Positions 1 to 8,576 of a DNA stretch of 40,117 nucleotides are shown piece after piece. The number at the start of each line of letters is the position of its first letter. Within the stretch, counting starts at the first letter, position 1. A program made the translations under genes and the position numbers. The notes below the pieces were generated by a model that made no database searches, was not told where the DNA came from, and was given only the letters and a program-made list of their open reading frames with translations. The DNA comes from an uncultured Maricaulis sp. (GTDB lineage: Bacteria > Pseudomonadota > Alphaproteobacteria > Caulobacterales > Maricaulaceae). The DNA lies in NCBI RefSeq assembly GCF_905480005.1, contig NZ_CAJQOO010000130.1, forward strand, positions 1-40,117, given 5' to 3'.

Positions 1-119
1 ATCGGGGTGTGTTCGTCTGGCGTTGAGAACATCGCCACCTCAAAGCCCGGGTCGAAGCCGAACAGCTCCTCGCAATTGGCTTTGGCATCAGGCGTGGAGA
101 GGGGGAAACTATCGCTCAT
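1..119 (-). CDS. Partial hypothetical protein (N-terminus only)
   Basis: An open frame begins with ATG at 119 (minus strand) and runs off the left edge of the window, so only the first 39 residues are visible. The peptide starts MSDSFPLSTPDAKANCEELF and is followed by an acidic, non-hydrophobic stretch. It has no signal peptide or membrane segment. Codon use fits the neighbouring genes. I do not recognise the family. The next gene on the same strand ends at 237, leaving about 117 bp between them with no obvious structure. Confidence 0.5.
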   Translation of the reverse strand, partial: MSDSFPLSTPDAKANCEELFGFDPGFEVAMFSTPDEHTP

Positions 120-236
120 CGAACCGGTCTTTATGGCTGGAGGCACGCGTCATTTGCTGCGGTGCGTTAATTGATGACTCGTGAAGTATCGCACGCCCAT
201 GCGCGCTTCAAGTCAATGCCGGTGACTGCGTGTGAT

Positions 237-659
237 CTACAGGATGCGGCGCGCCCGGGGCAGGGCCAGCTGCCACAGCGTGATCGCGATCATCTCCAGG
301 AGAATCATGATGATACCAAACTGGCCGCTGTAGTATTGGCCATCAGTGATCCGCAGCCAGACGAATATGTGCGCCAACGCACCAAGCACCAGAGCAAAAC
401 GACCGATCCGCTGCTTCTTCAGGCACAGGACAATGCCGCCGAGCCACCCGGCCAGCATCACGACCAGGCCGGCACGTTCGAAAGTGTCCGAGCGTTGGAT
501 GGCGGTACCGATGTCGAAATCGCCAAGGCGCGGATGCCAGATGCCGGACAGCTCGCCGATGAACATGGCGCACCACAGGAGGATGTAGGCAAGTGGTATC
601 AGGCTGACGGCGATGGCCGCCAGACGAATGTGAGATCGGTCAGGATCGCGTGCCGACAT
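237..659 (-). CDS. Small integral membrane protein, function unknown
   Basis: This 140-residue protein starts at the ATG at 659 (MSARDPDRSH). The open frame extends further upstream, but that extension overlaps the end of the 808-1857 gene and looks non-coding. Four hydrophobic segments are visible, at about residues 12-35, 60-80, 88-106 and 115-135, so it is probably a four-helix inner-membrane protein with a short polar N-terminus. I see no catalytic motif and do not recognise the family. The next upstream gene on the strand is the putative secreted peptidase at 808-1857, about 150 bp away, so co-transcription is possible but not shown. Confidence 0.6.
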   Translation of the reverse strand: MSARDPDRSHIRLAAIAVSLIPLAYILLWCAMFIGELSGIWHPRLGDFDIGTAIQRSDTFERAGLVVMLAGWLGGIVLCLKKQRIGRFALVLGALAHIFVWLRITDGQYYSGQFGIIMILLEMIAITLWQLALPRARRIL

Positions 660-807
660 GTGTGCCTCGTCGCCGCAGAGCTTCACAGCGTGGCGGCAGA
701 AGGCAAACAATCCGTTAGGGCCCAGTTTATACCGACCCTGCTCTGTCTGGGCCTGCCTTGGCGGCCGGGAGTGGGAAGCACTCCCGGCCAGCGCCGAACC
801 GGCTTGC

Positions 808-1857
808 CTAGATCTTGTTGGCAATCCAGTCGTTCCAGTCTGCCTCAAGCGCGGGCATGTCGCCGGGCAGATTGAACCGCGTGCCGTCAGAGGCCAGCCA
901 GTCCTCAAGGCTGGAACCATTTCTCAGTGCCGTCGAAATGGCGGGCAGAATGCCATCTCCGCCTCGCTCCTGCAGGTAGTCGAGCATACCGCGCGCCATT
1001 GCATAATAGGTCAGGGGATTGCTTTCAGAGTTGGCAATAACGCGACGTGCATCTGCTCCTGTAAGTACGACTGCGCGCGTTACGGCCTGCGTACCCTCTG
1101 CGCCGGCAACGCCTGGTGGCGGCATCTCACCAACCCGCGCGGAAGCGACCTGACGCGCTATTGCGGCACTAGGGTGCTGCATGGTGAAGAACTGGCTCAG
1201 GGCGAGCCCGTCATCATTCTCGTTGTCCTGTCTGAGGCGCTGCCAGCGGCTGTCCGTCAGCTCCTCATTCTCGAGCGCCACGGCGACCATCTCGTCGAGC
1301 CAGTCCGCCGCAGACCCGCCATAATGTGAGCTGGAGCTTGCACCACCGCCCTGACTGTTGGTCGCATCATCCTGCCATATTTCCAACAGGAACCAGATGT
1401 GCCCGAATTCATGCGATAGAATTCCGCGCTCCATTTCAGGCGTCGGTGCTTCAGACGCGCGGCCCGACAGGATCTGGTCAATCTGTGCCGCGACCGAGGG
1501 CGAGTCAGGGTCTGCGCCCGCCGATACGATCTGATTGCGGATCTGTTCCGCCATCATTTCGTTCTGTTCCTGATGATCGATCCAGGGGAGCGCGGATGAA
1601 TAGCCTAACTCCGTCAGGCTAGCACTGGCGCTGGCGAAGGCAGCATTGCCCTGAACAATCGCGGAGCGGGGCGTATCCTGTCCGAAGACGGTCCGGAAAC
1701 GATCTCGTCCCTCTTCCAGGGCGAGCAGGTAGTTGTCTGCCGTGGCTTGTGTGCGTGCCACGGCGAGCGACCAATCATTTGCCGCACAGACAGGTGGCGC
1801 GTCGTCCGCCGGTGAAGCCGCAATGATTGCGGCGAGGATAATGTCACACCCGAGCAT
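808..1857 (-). CDS. Secreted putative zinc metallopeptidase (HEFGH motif)
   Basis: The 349-residue product starts at ATG 1857, with a good ribosome site (AAGGGAG) a few bases upstream. The N-terminus (MLGCDIILAAIIAASPADDA) is a short signal peptide, so the protein is probably periplasmic or exported. The sequence SHEFGHIW places the zinc-binding signature at His149-Glu150-xx-His153. Downstream, WLDEMVAVALE (Glu189) could supply the third ligand, as in gluzincins. A serine/glycine-rich loop lies between the two motifs. The rest is alpha-helical-looking and matches no family I can name. The function as a protease is inferred only from the motif; the substrate is unknown. A catalytically dead homologue cannot be excluded. 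Confidence 0.72.
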   Translation of the reverse strand: MLGCDIILAAIIAASPADDAPPVCAANDWSLAVARTQATADNYLLALEEGRDRFRTVFGQDTPRSAIVQGNAAFASASASLTELGYSSALPWIDHQEQNEMMAEQIRNQIVSAGADPDSPSVAAQIDQILSGRASEAPTPEMERGILSHEFGHIWFLLEIWQDDATNSQGGGASSSSHYGGSAADWLDEMVAVALENEELTDSRWQRLRQDNENDDGLALSQFFTMQHPSAAIARQVASARVGEMPPPGVAGAEGTQAVTRAVVLTGADARRVIANSESNPLTYYAMARGMLDYLQERGGDGILPAISTALRNGSSLEDWLASDGTRFNLPGDMPALEADWNDWIANKI

Positions 1858-1972
1858 GGTGTCTCCCTTTCTAACAAGGCAGAGAGACGTGGCATGTCGC
1901 CATATTCGTCGATGTTACGGTCAGCTGAACATTTGCCCATCCAGGCACGCGGCACTGTACAGGCTTGGCTTT

Positions 1973-2587
1973 CTACGCCATGCCGGCGCTTTTCAGGATC
2001 TGGTAGGAGGCGATGACGCGGCCCAGCTGCTCCTCGCTGGAGCGGTCGCCGCCATTGGCGTCCGGGTGCAACTGCTTGACCAGTTCGGCATAGCGTTTGC
2101 GCACGGTCGACGGATCGACATCCGGGTCCAGTGACATGGTCTCCAGCGCCTTGGTCTGTAACCGGCCCATGGACTTCTCGCGTGGCGCTTCCTTGTGCGG
2201 GTCCTTGCGGTCGCCGAACATGCCGTAGGGATCGTTGAAGCCGTCGGCGAAATCGCGACTGGCCTTGGCGGCCTTGGCCGAGGCGGAATGGGTGTTCTTC
2301 CATCCCCAGGTCGGGCGGTGACCATAGGCGGCGCTTTCGCGGAAGGACTGGGCGGCGTTCTCGCTCATGCCCTCGAAGAAATTCCACGATTTGTTGTATT
2401 CCGAAGCGTGGCTCTGACAGAACCAGTAAAAATCATTCAGCCGGTCATTGGCCTTCGGGGCCCGGCTGTCGCCATGCTTCTTGCAGCCCGGCCATTCACA
2501 GACACGCTCCTCCGGCGCCGGCTGGTCCTTGGGCGGTTTGATGCGGATGTCTTTGAACCGCGGTTTGTAATTGTAGGCTTCTGACAT
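1973..2587 (-). CDS. J-domain (DnaJ-family) co-chaperone
   Basis: The 204-residue protein is read from MSEAYNYKPRFKDIRIKPP, ATG 2587; an in-frame ATG nine bases upstream (2596) is less likely. The C-terminal 60 residues form a J domain with the diagnostic His-Pro-Asp in KQLHPDANGGDRSSE, which stimulates Hsp70/DnaK ATPase activity. The N-terminal half carries CEWPGCKKHG and a following WFCQSHA, a Cys/His arrangement resembling a small metal site. J proteins with this N-terminal extension and a C-terminal J domain are known in alphaproteobacteria, beside a bolA gene as here (from memory). The divergent bolA starts 65 bp away, so both promoters lie in 2588-2652. Confidence 0.88.
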   Translation of the reverse strand: MSEAYNYKPRFKDIRIKPPKDQPAPEERVCEWPGCKKHGDSRAPKANDRLNDFYWFCQSHASEYNKSWNFFEGMSENAAQSFRESAAYGHRPTWGWKNTHSASAKAAKASRDFADGFNDPYGMFGDRKDPHKEAPREKSMGRLQTKALETMSLDPDVDPSTVRKRYAELVKQLHPDANGGDRSSEEQLGRVIASYQILKSAGMA

Positions 2588-2652
2588 GATCACCAATTAT
2601 GGTCATGCGTCTGTAAAGCGGCAATGAAGCCGGTGAACAAAGAGGTGTGATT

Positions 2653-2922
2653 ATGGGCGACGTCGCCGCGCGGATCGAGAGCAAGCTGCAAAAAGCCTTC
2701 ACGCCGAGCACTTTGTCGGTGGTCGATGACAGCCATCTGCATGCCGATCATGCCGGTGCCAGGCCCGGCGGTCAAAGCCATTTCACCGTAGAGATCACCG
2801 CCAGCCGGTTTGACGGGCTGACCCGGGTGGCCCGGCATCGCCTGGTCAATGAGGCCCTGACCGAGGAGTTGGCAGGTCCCGTCCATGCTCTTGTGATCCG
2901 GGCACGGGCTTCAACCGAATAA
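2653..2922 (+). CDS. bolA: BolA family protein
   Basis: This is an 89-residue BolA-like protein. I chose ATG 2653 (MGDVAARIESKLQKAF) because AAGAGGTG sits just upstream; an in-frame GTG at 2647 overlaps that site. The family fold is visible: an amphipathic helix first, then SHLHADHAG with conserved histidines, a beta strand with SHFTVEI, and the RHRLVNEAL helix. Family members pair with monothiol glutaredoxins to handle Fe-S clusters, and some act as DNA-binding regulators of envelope genes. Which role applies here is not shown. It is divergent from the J-domain gene. The CGYC glutaredoxin far downstream in this window is of dithiol type and not its obvious partner. Confidence 0.88.
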   Translation: MGDVAARIESKLQKAFTPSTLSVVDDSHLHADHAGARPGGQSHFTVEITASRFDGLTRVARHRLVNEALTEELAGPVHALVIRARASTE

Positions 2923-2981
2923 GCAGGGTAACCGCGTCCCGGGTCAGGCGAGGCGGCGCTTTGGCAATAAGGGACCAAACC

Positions 2982-3791
2982 ATGCTTCGCAAAACGCGCG
3001 CGCTCGCGCTTCCAATACTCATGGCTGCCGGTACCGCCGCTTGCAGCACGAGTTTCGAAACGCCCACCACGCTTTCCTCGACTGAACGACTGGCGCCGGG
3101 CGAACGGCGCCTGCTGGCTGTCGAGGAGTATGCCGACAGTGCTGCGCTCGCCGAAATGGGTGTCCTCTACCTCCCGCCGGTCAGCATTGCGCCGCAAGCC
3201 GATATCGATGGCGATCTCGCGCCGGCCCGCCTGGATGATGTGCGGGTGCGTCTGTCCCGCGATGTCTGTCAGCGCCTGGCGCGGGCCGGTTTCGATGTCC
3301 GGCCAATGCTCTCGGGGATGAGCGATAGCGGTGAGGCGCATGATGCCGACATCGATGGTGAGGTCCAGGCTGCGGTCAGTGGCATTCGCCGCAATAATAT
3401 CGCCACCACCGGTGTCTCGCGGCTTCTCGGCGCGGCTGTGCCGGGCCCGCTCAATCCGCGCGTCCCGCTGGGGATCGGCGCCCTGGGCGTGGAAGCGGAA
3501 ATTCTCGACCGCGACGGTCGCCAGGTCGCGGCGATCCGCTGGGCGTCGCGCAATCATCTCGCCTCGGGTGGCGGCGTCACCACCATTCTCGATGGTCCCG
3601 ATGCCTTCACCAATCTTGCCGATGTGATGGACTTGTCGAGCGTGTTCGCCGATGCGCTGGGCGATCTGGTCGACGAAGCCCGCGCCGGGCAGGACAGCGT
3701 CGAGACGGAGACACCGCGCGGCACGTGTGATGCCTATCGCGACCTGATCGATGCGGACGCCACACCCGACCCGGACATGGCCCCGACCTAG
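2982..3791 (+). CDS. Outer-membrane or periplasmic lipoprotein, unknown function
   Basis: The 269-residue product starts at ATG 2982 (MLRKTRALALP), preceded by AAGGGA. An upstream in-frame start at 2961 lacks a site. The signal peptide ends in AAGTAACSTS, a lipobox whose cysteine would be lipidated and become the new N-terminus. The mature part is soluble. It contains alternating beta-like segments (VLYLPPVSIAP, DGEVQAAVSGI, LGVEAEILDRDG) and a low-complexity acidic C-terminus. The overall pattern is reminiscent of DUF3313-type lipoproteins, but that is a weak impression. It converges on the CorC gene, and the two TAG stop codons share the palindrome CTAG at 3788-3791. Confidence 0.7.
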   Translation: MLRKTRALALPILMAAGTAACSTSFETPTTLSSTERLAPGERRLLAVEEYADSAALAEMGVLYLPPVSIAPQADIDGDLAPARLDDVRVRLSRDVCQRLARAGFDVRPMLSGMSDSGEAHDADIDGEVQAAVSGIRRNNIATTGVSRLLGAAVPGPLNPRVPLGIGALGVEAEILDRDGRQVAAIRWASRNHLASGGGVTTILDGPDAFTNLADVMDLSSVFADALGDLVDEARAGQDSVETETPRGTCDAYRDLIDADATPDPDMAPT

Positions 3792-5074
3792 GCGCCGGTT
3801 TCCACATCGTCCGGGCTGACGGAGACGCGCAGCTTGGTGATCTGGTTGCGACGCCGCTCGACGACTTCAAACCGGGCGCCGTGGAAGCCGAAGACCTGTC
3901 CGCGTTCCGGAATGGTCTGGGCTTCGTGGATGATCAGGCCGGCAATGGTGACGGCCTCGTCATCGGGCAATTCCCAGTCCAGGGCGCGATTGAGGTCGCG
4001 GATGGGCAGGGTGCCATCCACGATCCACACCGAGTCGCCATCGGGCTGGATGCCTTCGACGGCGACATCATGCTCGTCCTCGATGGCACCGACGATCTCT
4101 TCGAGAATGTCTTCCAGCGTCACCAGGCCCATCAGGGCGCCATACTCGTCAACGACGAGCGCGAAGTGTTCGCGCTTTTCGCGGAAGGCATTGAGCTGGT
4201 CGAGGACTTCGGTCGTTTCCGGGACGAACCAGGGATCGCGGCGCAATGAATCGATGTCGATGACCGACGCATTGCCGTCCGCCTCGTGCAGGGCGCGGGC
4301 AATGTCGCGGACATGAAGGATGCCGACGATATTCTCGGTGTCGCCCTTGTAGATCGGCAGGCGTGTGTGCGGCGAGTGCAGGGCCTCGGTGACGATCGCC
4401 TCGGACGGCTTGTCGGCATCAATCATCAGGATGGATTTGCGGTGGACCATGATGTCGTCGACGGTCAGGTCCCTCAAATCGAGCACGCCGCCCAGCATGT
4501 CACGGTCATCCTTGACCACGCCGCCTTCCTCGTGATGCAGCGCGATCGCGCCGCGCAATTCGTCATGCGAGGACAGGACCGGACCGTCCACATCGGCCCC
4601 GACGGTCCGCAGCACATTGCGCACCACGAATTGCACTGCGCCGACCACCGGTGCGAAGACGCGAACCACCAGCAGGATGGGGCGCGACACGGCGAGGGCA
4701 AAGCGTTCCGGGTTGGACAGGGCGTAGGTCTTGGGCATCACCTCGGCGAAGACGAGGACCAGGATGGTCATGACCAGCGTCGCCCAGACCACGCTATTGC
4801 CGCCCAGCAGGGTCTCGAACAATTGCCCGGCAATCATCGAGGCCAGGATGTTGACGAGATTATTGCCCAGCAGGATCGAGCCGAGCAGGCCTTCCCCGTC
4901 GGAGATCAGGATATTCACGCGTGCCGCGGCCGGATTCTTGTCGCGCTCGAGCTGCAGCATGCGGGCCCGGGATGTCGCGGTCAGCGAAGTCTCGGAACCG
5001 GAAAAGAAGGCTGACAGAAGGAGCAGGCCGACAATGGTCAGGGCCGGTCCGATAATCGTCCAGTCAAGGCTCAT
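3788..5074 (-). CDS. HlyC/CorC (CNNM-type) transporter with CBS domains
   Basis: A 428-residue membrane protein. The N-terminal third is a DUF21/CNNM transmembrane domain with helices around residues 8-28, 60-85, 95-115 and 125-145; it includes FFSGSETSLTA, typical of the family. Two CBS repeats follow (about 200-325; VDDIMVHRKSI and YGALMGLVTLEDILEEIVG), then a CorC_HlyC domain at the C-terminus (GTLPIRDLNRAL). Members have been linked to Mg2+/Co2+ efflux. The older hemolysin name is misleading. Its ATG overlaps the TGA of aroB (ATGA at 5071-5074), so the two are probably translationally coupled, as often seen in alphaproteobacterial aroK-aroB clusters. Confidence 0.92.
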   Translation of the reverse strand: MSLDWTIIGPALTIVGLLLLSAFFSGSETSLTATSRARMLQLERDKNPAAARVNILISDGEGLLGSILLGNNLVNILASMIAGQLFETLLGGNSVVWATLVMTILVLVFAEVMPKTYALSNPERFALAVSRPILLVVRVFAPVVGAVQFVVRNVLRTVGADVDGPVLSSHDELRGAIALHHEEGGVVKDDRDMLGGVLDLRDLTVDDIMVHRKSILMIDADKPSEAIVTEALHSPHTRLPIYKGDTENIVGILHVRDIARALHEADGNASVIDIDSLRRDPWFVPETTEVLDQLNAFREKREHFALVVDEYGALMGLVTLEDILEEIVGAIEDEHDVAVEGIQPDGDSVWIVDGTLPIRDLNRALDWELPDDEAVTIAGLIIHEAQTIPERGQVFGFHGARFEVVERRRNQITKLRVSVSPDDVETGA

Positions 5075-6174
5075 GAGAGCTGGGTCTCCATAAAGGCAAG
5101 AAGGTCGGCTTCATCGGCTGCCGGGTCAATCCAGGCGTCACCAATGGCGCGGGCGAGAATGAGGGTGATGCGACCATCACGATTCTTCTTGTCGTCGCGC
5201 ATGCGGGCGACCAGGGATGCGGCATCCCAATCGGTGTGGGCAAGTTCGGCGGGGCTCGCCGGCAGGCCGACGGCCCGCAAATGGGCGGCGACACGGTCGG
5301 CGTCAGTGCCGGGGCAGTCGCCGCGATGGGCGGAATAGGCAAAGGCCAGGGCGATCCCGACAGCGACGGCCTCGCCATGCCGGATGGCATCCTTCGGGGC
5401 GTCGGCTTCGAAGGCATGACCGAATGTATGGCCGAGATTGAGCAGGGCACGGACGCCGCCTTCGCGCTCATCCTCGGCGACGATACGGGCCTTGAAGGCA
5501 ATGGCGGCTGCGACCGCAGCGTCCAGATCGGCACCGTCGAGCACACGATCGCCCGCCGCTTCGAGCCGGTCGAAGAGAGGCGCGTCGCCGATCAGCGCGG
5601 CCTTGACGATTTCCGCATAGCCGGCGCGTCGTTCGCGATCAGGCAGGGTGGCAAGCAGGTCGCGGTCCGCGATCACCAGGCGCGGCTGATGGAAGGCGCC
5701 GGCGAAATTCTTGCCGTGACGCGTATTGATACCGGTCTTGCCGCCAACCGAACTGTCGACCTGGGCCAGAAGCGTGGTCGGGATCTGGATGAAGTCGACG
5801 CCGCGCTTGGCGACCGCGGCCGCAAAGCCGGTCAGATCCCCGATCACCCCGCCGCCCAGGGCGATGATGGCTTCGGAGCGCTCGACATTGCGGTCCAGAA
5901 GGGCGTCGACCACACGTTCCAGCCCGGCCCAGCTTTTCGAGGTTTCGCCGGGTTCGACAATGATCGGGTCCACGCGCAGGCCAAGCCCGCCGAGCTGGTC
6001 GCTGACGCGCTCGAGATGCAGGCCGGCGACATGGCGGTCGGTGACCAGAATCGCGCGGCCGCGCGGAAAGCGCTCGCTCAGCTCGGCGCCGGCCGCCGCG
6101 AGGGCGCCGGATCCGACCAGCACGTCATAGGCGCGCTCGCCCAGACCGACATTGACCCGCAAGATCTCGCTCAC
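5071..6174 (-). CDS. aroB: 3-Dehydroquinate synthase
   Basis: A 367-residue AroB, full length. It converts DAHP to 3-dehydroquinate, the second step of the shikimate pathway, using NAD+ and a divalent metal in the cytoplasm. Family signatures are clear: VEPGETSKSW, the NAD-binding IALGGGVIGDLTGFAAA, QIPTTLLAQVDSSVGGKTGIN, and the metal-site stretch LNLGHTFGHAFE. The start is a GTG at 6174 (VSEILRVNVG) overlapping the stop codon of aroK by four bases (GTGA), so aroK, aroB and the CorC-like gene form one coupled operon. Nothing in the sequence is odd. Confidence 0.97.
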   Translation of the reverse strand: MSEILRVNVGLGERAYDVLVGSGALAAAGAELSERFPRGRAILVTDRHVAGLHLERVSDQLGGLGLRVDPIIVEPGETSKSWAGLERVVDALLDRNVERSEAIIALGGGVIGDLTGFAAAVAKRGVDFIQIPTTLLAQVDSSVGGKTGINTRHGKNFAGAFHQPRLVIADRDLLATLPDRERRAGYAEIVKAALIGDAPLFDRLEAAGDRVLDGADLDAAVAAAIAFKARIVAEDEREGGVRALLNLGHTFGHAFEADAPKDAIRHGEAVAVGIALAFAYSAHRGDCPGTDADRVAAHLRAVGLPASPAELAHTDWDAASLVARMRDDKKNRDGRITLILARAIGDAWIDPAADEADLLAFMETQLS

Positions 6175-6710
6175 GCTGACGTCTCCCGGGCATCCAGGGC
6201 CCGCAAAATCGAATCCAGCGTCAGATTATGGGAACCGCCGGAGGCATCCACATGGATGTCAGCCTCTGCATACGCGGCCTGACGCTTGTCGAGCAAGGCG
6301 CGCAGCACGGTTTCCGGATCGTCTTCACGCAAAAGCGGCCGGGTGTCGCGACGCGAGACGCGCTTGACCAGGGTTTCCACGTCGGCCTGCAGCCAGATCG
6401 ACGTCGCCCGTGCCTTCACCCGCTCGCGGGTTTCCGGATCGACGAACGCGCCGCCGCCCAGGGCCAGGACCAGGGGCGGTTCCTCGAGGAGACGGGCAAT
6501 GACCTTGCGTTCGCCGTCCCGAAAGGCCGCTTCGCCAAAATCCTCGAATATCTCGGACACGCTGCGACCGGCGGCCTTTTCGACCTCCTCGTCGGCATCG
6601 CGGAAGTCCAGCTTCAGCGCATGCGCAAGCCGACGCCCGACCGTGGTTTTCCCCACGCCCATCAGTCCGATCAGGACGAGCGATTTCTGCGGTATGTGAA
6701 CGCACGACAT
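6171..6710 (-). CDS. aroK: Shikimate kinase
   Basis: A 179-residue kinase that phosphorylates shikimate with ATP. The Walker A loop GLMGVGKTTVG lies at residues 15-25. The DADEEVEKAAGRSVSEIF segment carries the shikimate-binding aspartate, and LALGGGAFVDPETR holds the conserved glycine loop. RRDTRPLL is the lid arginine region. I read the start at ATG 6710 (MSCVHIPQ); the open frame continues 29 codons upstream to 6797, but that part has atypical composition. It is the first gene of the aroK-aroB-CorC operon. The divergent gene at 6818 shares a 107-bp promoter region with it. Confidence 0.95.
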   Translation of the reverse strand: MSCVHIPQKSLVLIGLMGVGKTTVGRRLAHALKLDFRDADEEVEKAAGRSVSEIFEDFGEAAFRDGERKVIARLLEEPPLVLALGGGAFVDPETRERVKARATSIWLQADVETLVKRVSRRDTRPLLREDDPETVLRALLDKRQAAYAEADIHVDASGGSHNLTLDSILRALDARETSA

Positions 6711-6817
6711 GCTAGCGGTATAAACGGTCTGGAAATCGCCGCAATCAGGGTTAGGCTCGTGCGCGGTACGGCCCGCAGTGCGAAGGCGGGTCTTCACGGG
6801 GTCAAGGAGTCGGTTTC

Positions 6818-6958
6818 ATGCGTGGTTTTCTGGTGGGTGTGGCGGTTATCGCCGGTCTCGTCGCGATCGGATTCGGCACGCTGGTCCTGATTGCCAACGG
6901 CCTTGAACCGACCCGGGAGAATGTGCGTGTCGAGCTGGAAGACGATTTCCCGCGCTAG
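6818..6958 (+). CDS. 46-residue single-pass membrane peptide
   Basis: A short open frame reads MRGFLVGVAVIAGLVAIGFG, then TLVLIANGLEPTRENVRVEL and a short acidic tail. One transmembrane helix covers about residues 3-27, with a charged C-terminal tail. The ribosome site AAGGAG at 6804-6809 lies eight bases before the ATG and is among the best in this window. The final 32 bases overlap the start of the following secreted-protein gene in another frame, suggesting translational coupling. It is too short for ordinary gene finders. Function unknown. Its position as first gene before a secreted protein and xerD is the only clue. Confidence 0.6.
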   Translation: MRGFLVGVAVIAGLVAIGFGTLVLIANGLEPTRENVRVELEDDFPR

Positions 6959-8576
6959 CCTGCTGGCAGCGCTCCTGGGCGGCACTGCCGCAGCCCAGAA
7001 TCCGATCGAGGTTGAGCAGCTGGATGCGCTGGATCCGCTCGAGGTCGCGCTGACCGATCGCGGACTGGGTGACCGGCTGTGGTCCGGTACCGACCGCGAC
7101 ATGGCCGAAGCGGTCCTGACCCGATTGCCCGGCACTGACGGGAATGGCTATGCCAGCGAAGCGCTTGGCGATACGGCGCGGCTCATCCTGTTGAGTGGGG
7201 GGCGTCCGCCGGCCGCAGGCCGCGGTGATGCCCGTCTCGCCGAATTGCGCGTCGACCGCTTGCTCGCGGCAGGCGGGCCGCATGACGCGTTCGATCTGCT
7301 GGAGCGCACGCCGAGCATTCATCGGCGCCCGAGCCTTGCCGTGAGCCATGCCGAACTGGGTTTTGCCCTCGGCGAGACCGACCGAGCCTGCCAGACCGCC
7401 AACGCCCTGATCGAGAACCGGGACGCGGCGGACTGGCTGCGTCGGCGCGCTTTCTGCCTGGCGCTCGACGGGCAGGGCGCCGCCGCGGAGCTGACCGCTG
7501 AACTGGCGCGCGCGGCATCCCGAGATGATGATTTCGACGCCCGCCTGTTCGCCATGACGCTGGGCACACCGGTCGCGGACAATGTCGCGCCGCCCGATAG
7601 CGGGCTGGACTTTGCGATGTCGCGCCATCTGGTCGATCCGGAAGCTTTCCTGCCGGTTGTCGCCGACGATGCGCCGGCCTGGCTGGCCTCGCTGGTGCAC
7701 CGCCCGATCTATGAGCCCGTGCCGGTTGAAGACGGGCCGTCCGTCCTCGAGGCCGCGCTGGCCCTGAGCGGGCCGGATCGTCATCACGCGCTGGAAGACC
7801 TCATGGTCCAGGCCCGGGAGCGGGAAGTGGCCGGTCAGGCCCTTGGCTATCTGCTGTCCGACGAGCGTGAGGCCGCGCGTTTCATCCATGTCGCACGTCA
7901 TCATGGTCGGGAGATCCAGACCCTGCCGGTGACCGCTGCGACCCTCGAACACGGTTATGACCTGGCGCTGGCGGCTGTGATTGTCGGCGATTTGCGGAGC
8001 GCTGCGCGTTGGCGTGATGCGTTGATCGACGGCCCGCCGCGTCGGCCGGGAACGGCCGAACGCATCGGCCAGCCGATCCTGGAAACGGCCGATGGGCGTC
8101 TCGTCTACGCCGATGGGACGCCGGTCGACGCGGTCGGGCCTGAATTGGAATGGGAAGCGCCGTCGCCGCGCCGCATGGTCGCGCTTGATCTCGCTCTTGC
8201 CATCGCGCGAGATGCGCTGGGCGGCGGGAATTTCGATGCCATTCTCGCGGCCTGGCTGGAAAGCCAGGGCGATGAGGCGTTGGGCGAACGACTGGCACTG
8301 GCCGAACTCGGTGCCCGACTGCCCGGCTCGGCACGCCTGTCGGTTCTGGGTCTGGACGAAATGGCCGGGACACCGGATCTGGCGGTCATGGAAATGAGCC
8401 AACGGGCCGGCGCCCGCGCGGAATCCACAATGCTGGCTGTCAGCCTGCTCAACCGCCCGGAAACCTCTGCAGACCCGGTCACTTTCAGCCGTGCCATAGC
8501 GGCGCTGGATGCGGCGGGCCTGCGCGACAATGCCCGCGCTCTGGTGCTGGAGCGGGTGATCGCGAGGGCGCGATGA
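6927..8576 (+). CDS. Large secreted protein of unknown function
   Basis: The product is 549 residues if read from GTG 6927 (VSSWKTISRASLLAALLGG). This start has GGGAGA at a sensible distance, whereas the in-frame ATG at 6921 abuts that site. The N-terminus is a signal peptide ending near GTAAAQN. The mature protein is rich in Ala, Leu, Asp and Glu, with helix-pair texture throughout (for example HDAFDLLERTPSIHRR and EREVAGQALGYLLSDEREAA), suggestive of an alpha-solenoid such as degenerate TPRs; I could not align defined repeats. It has no enzymatic motif. Its stop overlaps the xerD start (ATGA at 8573-8576), so it is co-translated with xerD. Confidence 0.72.
   Translation: MSSWKTISRASLLAALLGGTAAAQNPIEVEQLDALDPLEVALTDRGLGDRLWSGTDRDMAEAVLTRLPGTDGNGYASEALGDTARLILLSGGRPPAAGRGDARLAELRVDRLLAAGGPHDAFDLLERTPSIHRRPSLAVSHAELGFALGETDRACQTANALIENRDAADWLRRRAFCLALDGQGAAAELTAELARAASRDDDFDARLFAMTLGTPVADNVAPPDSGLDFAMSRHLVDPEAFLPVVADDAPAWLASLVHRPIYEPVPVEDGPSVLEAALALSGPDRHHALEDLMVQAREREVAGQALGYLLSDEREAARFIHVARHHGREIQTLPVTAATLEHGYDLALAAVIVGDLRSAARWRDALIDGPPRRPGTAERIGQPILETADGRLVYADGTPVDAVGPELEWEAPSPRRMVALDLALAIARDALGGGNFDAILAAWLESQGDEALGERLALAELGARLPGSARLSVLGLDEMAGTPDLAVMEMSQRAGARAESTMLAVSLLNRPETSADPVTFSRAIAALDAAGLRDNARALVLERVIARAR

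Noticed and set aside
171-875. 234-codon open frame on the plus strand near the left edge
   Set aside because: Overlaps two minus-strand genes and has no ribosome site or recognisable domain.
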